A stretch of DNA of 9,515 nucleotides from JBDHRG01 sp039807445 (GTDB lineage: Bacteria; Pseudomonadota; Gammaproteobacteria; Competibacterales; Competibacteraceae): assembly GCA_039807445.1 (NCBI GenBank), contig JBDHRG010000144.1, positions 1-9,515 of the forward strand, written 5' to 3'. The number at the start of each line of letters is the position of its first letter. Position 1 is the first letter of the stretch. Positions 1 to 6,309 of the stretch are shown piece after piece. The translations under genes and the position numbers were made by a program. Under the pieces are notes generated by a model that saw nothing but the letters and a program-made list of their open reading frames with translations, was not told where the DNA came from and searched no databases.

Positions 1-777
1 GTGTCTTGCCTGACCGCCGCCCGGATCGACTGCTGCGTGCTCGCCAACAACCACGTGCTCGACTGGGGGCGCACCGGCCTGGAGGAAACCCTGGCGACGC
101 TGCAGCGCGCGGGCTTGAAGACGGCCGGCGCCGGGCGCGAGATCGGCGAGGCGGCCGCTGCCGCGGTGCTCGAGCCGGGCCGCGGCGGGCGGGTGCTGGT
201 GTTCGCCTGCGCTGCCCGGAGCAGCGGCGTGCCGGCGCACTGGGCCGCCAGCGCAAGCCGGGCGGGCGTCAACCTCTTGCCGGATCTGTCCGAGGCGACC
301 GTGCAGCGGATCGCGCGGCAGGTGCATGCGCTGAAGCGCCCCGGTGACATCGCCGTCGCTTCGCTGCACTGGGGTGGCAACTGGGGCTATCGCATTCCCG
401 AGGCGCACCGGGCCTTCGCCCAGGGGCTGATCGACGCCGCCGCGATCGACCTCGTCCACGGCCACTCCAGCCACCATCCGCTCGGCATCGAGGTCTACCG
501 CGGGAAGCTGATCCTCTACGGCTGCGGCGACCTCCTGAACGACTACGAAGGTATCGGGGGCCAGGAAGCCTTCCGCGGCGAGCTGGCGCTGATGTACTTC
601 GTCGACCTGGCTGCGGCGAGCGGCAGGCTCGCCGGGCTGACGATGAGCCCGTTCCGGATCCGGCGCTTCCGCCTGGAACGGGCTGGCGCGACGGATGCCG
701 CCTGGCTGCAGCGCACGCTCGATCGCGAGAGCGCCGGCCTGGGCTGCCGGGTCGGTTTGCGCACTGGTCGGGCCTGA
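1..777 (+). CDS. CapA-family (PGA_cap) metallophosphatase-like protein, 5' partial
   Basis: This is the C-terminal 258 residues of a CapA/PgsA-type protein, a family with a calcineurin-like phosphoesterase fold named after poly-gamma-glutamate capsule synthesis. Visible family motifs are LANNHVLDWG (residues 14-23, the Asn-His metal-binding segment), SLHWGGNW (121-128) and HGHSSHHPLGIEVY (153-166, the His-rich segment), followed by the usual strand reading KLILYGCGDLLNDY. The GTG at position 1 is probably not the true start, because the family's N-terminal segment with its first metal-binding Asp is absent; the gene should continue upstream of the window. The stop is TGA at 775-777. Many CapA homologues sit outside capsule loci and have no known substrate, and nothing here (no capB or capC in view) argues for capsule synthesis. 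The family call is firm; the role is unknown. Confidence 0.85.
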   Translation: MSCLTAARIDCCVLANNHVLDWGRTGLEETLATLQRAGLKTAGAGREIGEAAAAAVLEPGRGGRVLVFACAARSSGVPAHWAASASRAGVNLLPDLSEATVQRIARQVHALKRPGDIAVASLHWGGNWGYRIPEAHRAFAQGLIDAAAIDLVHGHSSHHPLGIEVYRGKLILYGCGDLLNDYEGIGGQEAFRGELALMYFVDLAAASGRLAGLTMSPFRIRRFRLERAGATDAAWLQRTLDRESAGLGCRVGLRTGRA

Positions 778-786
778 GCCGGGACG

Positions 787-817
787 AAAAAAGAGGGCCG
801 GGTCACCGACCCGGCCC
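787..817 (-). terminator. Intrinsic terminator for a minus-strand transcript
   Basis: There is a perfect 10-bp inverted repeat (GGGCCGGGTC at 795-804, GACCCGGCCC at 808-817) with a 3-base loop. An A6 run at 787-792 lies on the side that becomes a U-tract when read on the minus strand. On the plus strand no T-run follows the stem, so the structure is oriented to end a transcript entering from about 900 on the minus strand. It may also weakly stop capA readthrough. No minus-strand gene in the conventional sense precedes it. Confidence 0.6.
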
Positions 818-902
818 AGCAAACCACCAAAGGAGGATAAGGAGGAGAAACATCCGAGGATGTTGCGGTGCAGGATAGGGCCGATGTTGCGATGCGACAA
901 AC
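787..902 (-). ncRNA. Candidate small RNA with anti-Shine-Dalgarno motifs
   Basis: Read on the minus strand, this interval ends in an intrinsic terminator with a U6 tail. Upstream of it lies an apparently unpaired C/U-rich stretch containing CTCCTCC and TCCTCCTTT, the latter matching the anti-SD sequence at the 3' end of 16S rRNA. Before that is a hairpin with arms AACATCC and GGATGTT (plus-strand 849-864) and two copies of CGCAACATC. A hairpin, a C/U-rich anti-SD loop and a terminator together resemble bacterial small RNAs that pair with ribosome binding sites. A modest sigma70-like promoter lies just upstream. No convincing ORF is present on this strand. The alternative is that the complementary AAAGGAGG...AAGGAGGAG is simply a double SD in a plus-strand leader. 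The RNA is inferred from structure only. Confidence 0.33.
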
Positions 903-908
903 GAGATA

Positions 909-937
909 ATTCTGAAACATCCGTTAGAAAATCTCAG
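909..937 (-). promoter_or_regulatory. Possible sigma70-like promoter for the candidate small RNA
   Basis: On the minus strand CTGAGA (plus 932-937) and CAGAAT (plus 909-914) are separated by 17 bases; each matches the -35 and -10 consensus at four of six positions. The site lies in a locally AT-rich patch (about 895-935) that stands out in this GC-rich region. The predicted start near 902 would give a transcript of about 116 nt ending at the terminator. The match is modest and could be chance. Confidence 0.25.
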
Positions 938-986
938 CACACGCACGGTGCATGGCGCGGGCGCAGGGCGCCGCTATCCTTGCGCT

Positions 987-1014
987 GCGGGGGATGTATC
1001 TCCCGCGGGAGGTG
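987..1014 (+). promoter_or_regulatory. Leader hairpins and ribosome binding site of the JAMM-peptidase operon
   Basis: GCGGGGGAT (987-995) can pair with ATCTCCCGC (998-1006) across a GT turn, nine pairs with one G-U. The palindrome CTCCCGCGGGAG (1000-1011) overlaps both this hairpin and the Shine-Dalgarno sequence GGGAGG (1007-1012), which sits 6 bases before the ATG at 1019. The two foldings exclude each other: one leaves the SD free, the other pairs part of it. The SD decides the start of the JAMM gene. A switching role is inference only. A TATCCT at 975-980 could be a -10 element starting a transcript near 987, but has no good -35. Confidence 0.35.
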
Positions 1015-1018
1015 GACG

Positions 1019-1435
1019 ATGCTGGGCTTGTCGCCGCGGCTGCGCGCGCAGATCGAAGACTGGGCCGCCGCGGGCTATCCGGAGGAAACCTGCGGCCTGT
1101 TGCTCGGCCGTGCACTGGGCGAGGGGACGGCGGTCGAGCAGGCGACGCACGGGCACAACCTGAACCGCGTGCGCGCGCACGACCGCTTCGAGCTCGACCC
1201 GCGCGATTTCATCGCCGCCGAGCACGCCGCGCGCGACGCCGGGCTCGAGATCGTCGGCGTCTGGCACTCGCACCCCGACCACCCGGCGCATCCGTCCGAA
1301 ACCGACCGCGCCTGTGCCTGGGCCGGCTGGTCTTACCTGATCGTCGCCGTCGACGCCGGCGGCGCGGTCGATTCGCGCAGCTGGCGACTCGCCGGCGGCG
1401 ATGGCCCGTTCGCGGAGGAGGCGCTCGTGCCATGA
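1019..1435 (+). CDS. mec: Mec-type JAMM/MPN+ zinc metallopeptidase (M67 family)
   Basis: This 138-residue protein is a single JAMM domain. The zinc and catalytic pattern is complete: Glu23 in EETCG, then H83-S-H85, seven residues, S93, two residues and D96 (HSHPDHPAHPSETD). The family is related to eukaryotic deubiquitinases and, in mycobacteria, to Mec+, which releases cysteine from the C-terminus of the carrier CysO. The start at 1019 has a GGGAGG SD 6 bases upstream and begins where family members begin. The same frame stays open to 695, but that extension lacks family similarity. The stop overlaps the next start (ATGA, 1432-1435), implying translational coupling. With a CysO-like/E1 fusion and cysM directly downstream, the likely substrate is a cysteinylated ubiquitin-like carrier, or the fusion protein itself. 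The domain call is firm; the exact substrate is inferred from context. Confidence 0.9.
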   Translation: MLGLSPRLRAQIEDWAAAGYPEETCGLLLGRALGEGTAVEQATHGHNLNRVRAHDRFELDPRDFIAAEHAARDAGLEIVGVWHSHPDHPAHPSETDRACAWAGWSYLIVAVDAGGAVDSRSWRLAGGDGPFAEEALVP

Positions 1436-2870
1436 ACAGCTCCGTGCTGATCCGCATCCCGACGCCGCTGCGCAGCCACACCGGCGGCGCCGACGAAGTC
1501 CGCGTCGAGGCGACGACGGTCGCCGAAGCGCTGGCCGCGCTCGGCCGGCGCCACGCCGGCGTGCTCGAACGCGTGCTCGGCGCCGACGGCGAGCCGCGCG
1601 CCTTCGTCAACCTGTACCTCGGCAGCCAGGACATCCGCAGCCTCGACGGTCTGGCGACCAGGCTGGCCGACGGCGACGTGCTGGCGATCATCCCGGCGGT
1701 CGCCGGCGGCGCGGCGGGCCGCGAACGGCGGCTCGCCGAGCTGAAGGCGCTGGTCCCCGAGCTGAGCCCGAACGAGGCGTTCGCCCGCGTCGCGCGCGGC
1801 GCGGCGCTGATCGACGTGCGCGAAGCCGATGAGATCGCGCAGGGCAGCCCGGTCGGCGCGCTGCGGCTCGGCCGCGGCTTCCTCGAGCTGCGGGTCGAGG
1901 ACGCGGTGCCCGACTATGATCGCCCGCTGGTGGTGATGTGCGCCGGCGGCATGCGCTCGCTGTTCGCCGCCGAGGGCTTGCTGCGCCTCGGCTACCGCGA
2001 GGTCGCGTCGATCGCCGGCGGCTTCACGCGCTGGAAAGCCGAGGGGCTGCCGTTCGAAGTGCCGCCGCGGCTGTCGCCCGACGAGCGCGAGCGCTACGCG
2101 CGCCACCTGTCGATGCCCGAGATCGGCGAAGCCGGGCAGCTGAAGCTCAAGCACGCCCGTGTGCTGCTGGTCGGCGCCGGCGGGCTGGGCTCGCCGGCGG
2201 CGCTGTACCTGGCCGCGGCCGGGGTCGGCACGCTCGGGCTGGTCGACCACGACCTGGTCGACCGCAGCAATCTGCAGCGCCAGGTGCTGCACGCCGACGA
2301 TCGCGTCGGCGCAGCCAAGGTCGATTCGGCGCGGCGCACGCTGGCGGCGCTGAACCCCGACATCGAGATCCGCGGCTTCGAGGCGCGGCTGGAAGCGGCC
2401 AACGTCGAGGCGATCCTCGAAGGCTTCGACCTGGTGGTCGACGGCTCGGACAACTTCCCGACGCGCTACCTGGTCAACGACGCCTGCGTGCGCCTCGGCA
2501 TCCCCTGCGTCCACGGCTCGGTGTACCGCTTCGAAGGCCAGGTCACGGTGTTCGCACCGCCGCGCGGCCCGTGTTACCGCTGCCTGTACCCCGAGCCACC
2601 GCCGCCCGAGCTGGCGCCCTCGTGCGCCGAAGCCGGCGTGCTCGGCGTGCTGCCCGGCGTGGTCGGGCTGCTGCAGGCGGTCGAAGCGGTCAAGCTGCTG
2701 CTCGGCCTCGGCGAGCCGCTGATCGGCCGGCTGCTGCATTTCGACGCGCTGCGGATGCGCTTCACCGAGTACCGCCTGGCGCGCGATCCGCGCTGCGCCT
2801 ACTGCGCCGACGGCGCCGCCTTCCCCGGCTACGTCGACTACGACGCCTTCTGCGCCGATGCGGTGCGGGC

Positions 2871-2874
<4 letters not shown>
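1432..2874 (+). CDS. CysO/MoaD-like ubiquitin fold, rhodanese and E1-like (ThiF/MoeB) triple fusion
   Basis: This 480-residue cytoplasmic protein has three domains. Residues 1-93 form a beta-grasp carrier ending IIPAVAGG, the diglycine tail of MoaD/CysO proteins; FVNLYL and the spacing resemble CysO more than ThiS. Residues about 112-211 form a rhodanese with active loop CAGGMRS (Cys170). Residues about 213-460 form an E1-like adenylyltransferase: nucleotide loop GAGGLGS (248-254), DHDLVDRSNLQRQ (272-284), catalytic Cys398 in SCAEAGVLGVLPG, and zinc cysteines C381/C384 and C455/C458. The expected chemistry is adenylation of the carrier Gly and sulfur transfer from rhodanese to form a thiocarboxylate. 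In MoeZ and Uba4 the rhodanese is C-terminal; here it precedes the E1, and the carrier tail (Gly93) continues straight into Ala94. It overlaps the genes on both sides by ATGA. A molybdopterin role (MoaD-MoeB) is possible, but the neighbours favour cysteine synthesis. Confidence 0.9.
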
Positions 2875-3794
<920 letters not shown>

Positions 3795-3874
3795 GCACCG
3801 ACGGCGCCCCGGTCCGCCCGGGCTCGACACGGCGACACGGGCGCGCTTCGGCGATCCAGCGGGGAGACTGACGC

Positions 3875-4222
3875 ATGGCCAACGGCAGCGGTCGCGCGCG
3901 GCGCATCTACAAGGTCCTGTTCGCGGCGCAGGGCAAGGTCTACGAAATCTATGCCCGCAAGGTGGCGCAGGGCGGGCTGTACGGCTTCATCGAGATCGAG
4001 GAACTGGTGTTCGGCGAGCGCAGCGGGCTGTTGGTCGATCCGGCCGAGGAGCGGCTGCAGGCCGAGTTCGCCGGGGTCAAGCGCTCGTACATCCCGTTCC
4101 ACGCCGTGATCCGCATCGACGAGGTCGAGACCGAAGGTGTAGCCAAGCTGCACCCGGCGGGCGAGGGCGGGGGCAACGTCGTCGCGCCGTTCCCGGTGCT
4201 GCCGCCGCGCAAGGACGGATGA
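3875..4222 (+). CDS. DUF1820 family protein
   Basis: This 115-residue protein matches the DUF1820 pattern well: RIYKVLF, then GKVYEIYARKV, GLYGFIEIEELVFGER, a Pro-Glu-Glu stretch, EFAGVKRSYIPFHAVIRIDEV and a tail with VAKL. No signal peptide or membrane segment is visible, so it is probably cytoplasmic. The family is small, conserved in beta- and gammaproteobacteria and has no established function. The start ATG has GGGGAG at 3861-3866 about 8 bases upstream. It lies 80 bases after cysM in the same direction with no clear terminator between, so it could be the last gene of the cysteine operon, but nothing in the sequence ties it to that pathway. The C-terminal 20 or so residues are Gly/Pro-rich and probably flexible. 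Confidence 0.85.
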   Translation: MANGSGRARRIYKVLFAAQGKVYEIYARKVAQGGLYGFIEIEELVFGERSGLLVDPAEERLQAEFAGVKRSYIPFHAVIRIDEVETEGVAKLHPAGEGGGNVVAPFPVLPPRKDG

Positions 4223-4276
4223 TGCGGCCCGAGCATCGCCGTTTTGCCGGACGTGCGGACGCCAAGCGCGCGAGCC

Positions 4277-4325
4277 TTGCCATCGCCACTCCGACTCAAT
4301 ACCCTATGGCCTAGGGTTTACCCTA
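4277..4325 (+). promoter_or_regulatory. Candidate etfBA promoter with triple ACCCTA/TAGGGT operator
   Basis: Three 6-bp half-sites alternate in orientation: ACCCTA (4301-4306), TAGGGT (4312-4317) and ACCCTA (4320-4325). The first pair is spaced by 5 bases and the second pair by TT, so two overlapping perfect palindromes share the middle half-site. The surroundings (4295-4345) are AT-rich against a GC-rich background, as expected for a promoter. TTGCCA (4277-4282) with a 17-base spacer to TACCCT (4300-4305) is a possible but weak sigma70 pair, and would place the first half-site over the -10. This looks like a binding site for a dimeric repressor or activator; no specific regulator is recognised. 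Confidence 0.4.
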
Positions 4326-4344
4326 ATATGACTAAAGGTTCTTA

Positions 4345-4425
4345 CCATGTGCCGAGGCTATTGCCCGGCATGGGGATCGGAAGGCGGCGCGGTCTTGCCG
4401 CCTAGTCGCCCGCGCCGCGCGGGCG
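4345..4425 (+). promoter_or_regulatory. Three-hairpin 5' leader of etfB
   Basis: Three consecutive hairpins fill the region before etfB. The first (4345-4373) pairs CCAT and GCCG with CGGC and ATGG around an inner GGC-TATT-GCC. The second (4383-4402) pairs GGCGGCG with TGCCGCC. The third (4407-4425) pairs CGCCCGCG with CGCGGGCG around CCG. None is followed by a T-run, so they are not textbook terminators; they may be mRNA-stabilising or regulatory. With the DUF1820 stop at 4222, the gene-free stretch 4223-4446 holds only these hairpins and the operator-like repeats. Confidence 0.35.
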
Positions 4426-4446
4426 TGACCTGGAGACGATGAAGCG

Positions 4447-5193
4447 ATGAAAGTACTGGTCGCCGTGAAACGGGTGGTCGATTACAACGTCAAGGTGCGG
4501 CCGAAGGCCGACGGTTCGGACGTCGACATCGCCAACGCCAAGATGTCGATGAACCCGTTCGACGAGATCGCGGTGGAGGAGGCGGTGCGCCTCGCCGAAG
4601 CCGGAAAGGCCTCCGAGGTGGTGGCGGTGTCGCTCGGCGTCGCCGCCTGCCAGGACACGCTGCGCACGGCGCTGGCGATGGGCGTCGACCGGGCGATCCT
4701 GGTCGAGACCGACGCCGAGCTGCAGCCGCTGGCGGTGGCCAAGCTGCTGGCGGCGGTGGTCGCGCGCGAGCAGCCGGGGCTCATCGTCCTCGGCAAGCAG
4801 GCGATCGACGACGACGCCAATCAGACCGGGCAGATGCTGGCCGCACTGCTGGGGGCCGGCCAGGCGACCTTCGCCTCGCGGGTCGAACTCGGCGCCGATA
4901 CGGTCAGGGTCACGCGCGAGATCGACGGCGGCCTGGAGACGGTGGAACTGAAGCTGCCGGCGGTGATCACCACCGACCTGCGCTTGAACGAGCCGCGCTA
5001 CGTGAAACTCCCCAACATCATGAAGGCCAAGCAGAAGCCGCTGGCCAAGCTCACGCCCGCCGAGCTCGGCGTCGACCCCTCACCGCGCCTCACAACGCTC
5101 AAGGTCGAGGAGCCGCCCAAGCGCCAGGCGGGGATCAAGGTGGGCTCGGCCGCCGAGCTGGTCGAGAAGCTCAAAGCTGCGCAGGTGATCTGA
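4447..5193 (+). CDS. etfB: Electron transfer flavoprotein subunit beta
   Basis: This 248-residue protein is the ETF beta subunit, which binds AMP and pairs with EtfA to carry electrons from acyl-CoA dehydrogenases to ETF:quinone oxidoreductase. The N-terminus MKVLVAVKRVVDYNVKVR is characteristic. MSMNPFDEIAVEEAVRL (33-49), GKQAIDDDANQTGQM (116-130) and the beta-subunit signature at 155-175 (V-T-R-E-I-D-G-G, then P171 and VIT) are all present. LPNIMKAKQKPL (188-199) corresponds to the recognition loop that contacts partner dehydrogenases. The length is normal. GGAG at 4432-4435 lies 11 bases before the ATG. An ATG at 4439 opens a three-codon frame whose TGA overlaps this start, which might couple initiation. 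It is followed by etfA after 2 bases and then an acyl-CoA dehydrogenase. Confidence 0.97.
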   Translation: MKVLVAVKRVVDYNVKVRPKADGSDVDIANAKMSMNPFDEIAVEEAVRLAEAGKASEVVAVSLGVAACQDTLRTALAMGVDRAILVETDAELQPLAVAKLLAAVVAREQPGLIVLGKQAIDDDANQTGQMLAALLGAGQATFASRVELGADTVRVTREIDGGLETVELKLPAVITTDLRLNEPRYVKLPNIMKAKQKPLAKLTPAELGVDPSPRLTTLKVEEPPKRQAGIKVGSAAELVEKLKAAQVI

Positions 5194-5195
5194 TC

Positions 5196-6134
5196 ATGGC
5201 CGTCCTCGTCATCGCTGAACACGACAACACCGCGCTCAAGAGCGCGACGCTGAACACCGTCACCGCCGCCGCCGCGCTCGGCGAGGTGCACCTGCTGGTG
5301 GCCGGGCACCGCTGCCAGACGGTCGCCGAGGCCGCGGCCAAGGTCGAGGGCGTGGCCAAGGTGCTGGTGGCCGACAGCGAAGCCGCCGGCCACGGCCTGG
5401 CCGAGAACCTGGCTCCGCGCGTGGTCGAGCTGGTCCGCGCCGGCGGCTACAGCCACGTGCTCGCGCCGGCCTCGGCCTTCGGCAAGAACCTGGCCCCGCG
5501 CCTCGCCGCGCTGCTCGACGTGCCGCAGGTGTCCGACATCATCGCGATCAAGTCGGCCGACACCTTCGTGCGCCCGATTTACGCCGGCAACGTGCTGGCC
5601 ACGGTGCAGTCGGCGGACCCGATCAAGGTGATCACGGTGCGCGGCACCGGCTTTGCGGCGGCCGCCGCCGCGGGCGGCGCGGCGGCGGTCGAGGCAATCG
5701 CGCCGGTCGAGGAGCGCGGCCTGGCGACGTTCGTGTCGGCAGAGCTGACCCAGAGCGCGCGCCCCGAGCTGACCGCGGCGCGGGTGATCGTCTCGGGCGG
5801 GCGCGGCATGGGCTCGGGCGAGGCCTTCGCCATCCTCGAGCAGCTCGCCGACCGGCTCGGTGCGGCGGTCGGCGCTTCGCGCGCGGCGGTCGATGCCGGC
5901 TTCGTGCCCAACGACTACCAGGTCGGCCAGACCGGCAAGGTGGTGGCGCCCGAGCTGTACATCGCGGTGGGCATCTCCGGGGCGATCCAGCACCTGGCGG
6001 GGATGAAGGACTCGAAGGTGATCGTGGCGATCAACAAGGACGAGGAGGCGCCGATCTTCCAGGTGGCCGACTACGGCCTGGTCGGCGACCTGTTCCAGAT
6101 CGTGCCCGAGCTGAGCGCGGCGCTGGGCAAGTAG
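5196..6134 (+). CDS. etfA: Electron transfer flavoprotein subunit alpha
   Basis: This 312-residue protein is the FAD-binding ETF subunit. The C-terminal FAD domain shows the expected motifs in order: SGGRGMGS (200-207), the GASRAAVDAG segment (227-235), QTGKVV (245-250), LYIAVGISGAIQHLAGM (254-270) and AINKDEEAPIF (278-288). The N-terminal half (MAVLVIAEHDN, then the HVLAPASAFGKNLAPRLAALL helix) forms the domain that packs on EtfB. The length is normal. The start lies 2 bases after the etfB stop, with only a weak AGGTG-like SD inside the end of etfB, so translational coupling is likely. An Ala-rich linker at 154-165 is compositionally extreme but in a variable region. It acts in the cytoplasm and passes electrons to a membrane ETF dehydrogenase that is not in this window. 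Confidence 0.97.
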   Translation: MAVLVIAEHDNTALKSATLNTVTAAAALGEVHLLVAGHRCQTVAEAAAKVEGVAKVLVADSEAAGHGLAENLAPRVVELVRAGGYSHVLAPASAFGKNLAPRLAALLDVPQVSDIIAIKSADTFVRPIYAGNVLATVQSADPIKVITVRGTGFAAAAAAGGAAAVEAIAPVEERGLATFVSAELTQSARPELTAARVIVSGGRGMGSGEAFAILEQLADRLGAAVGASRAAVDAGFVPNDYQVGQTGKVVAPELYIAVGISGAIQHLAGMKDSKVIVAINKDEEAPIFQVADYGLVGDLFQIVPELSAALGK

Positions 6135-6269
6135 CACCGGCTCCACCGGCAAGCCGGCGAACTCATCGGATGCAGCTGCGTGCGGCGCAATGCGCCATTG
6201 TGCCCTGCCCTGTGCCGATCGCCGGCTGGCCGGTGGAATTCGTATCGAGGAGAACCCGCAAGGCGCCGG

Positions 6270-6289
6270 TCACCGCGCCGGCGCGGTGA
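6270..6289. promoter_or_regulatory. 20-bp perfect palindrome before the acyl-CoA dehydrogenase
   Basis: TCACCGCGCC (6270-6279) is followed immediately by its exact reverse complement GGCGCGGTGA (6280-6289). The SD (GAGGAG, 6297-6302) begins 8 bases later. It could be a dimeric operator or, in RNA, a strong hairpin next to the ribosome binding site. The rest of the 175-base gap after etfA holds a weaker hairpin (CCGGCT 6137-6142 with AGCCGG 6152-6157) and a short palindrome GGCGCA-A-TGCGCC (6184-6196), with no clear promoter. Confidence 0.4.
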
Positions 6290-6309
6290 ACACCCCGAGG
6301 AGCAACCCC

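Noticed and set aside
787..817. Terminator for capA on the plus strand
   Set aside because: The stem is strong but the T-run lies on the opposite strand; any effect on capA would be incidental.
695..1018. N-terminal extension of the JAMM peptidase (starts at 695 or 860)
   Set aside because: The frame is open and a GGAGGAG lies before 860, but the added residues show no family similarity, while 1019 has a good SD and matches the usual N-terminus.
1333..2739. Long open frame on the minus strand opposite the fusion gene
   Set aside because: Its composition is Arg/Ala/Gln/His-rich with no domain pattern, as expected opposite a high-GC gene; the plus strand has complete catalytic motifs.
3795..3874. 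Terminator between cysM and the DUF1820 gene
   Set aside because: Only weak GC-rich complementarities are present and no T-run.
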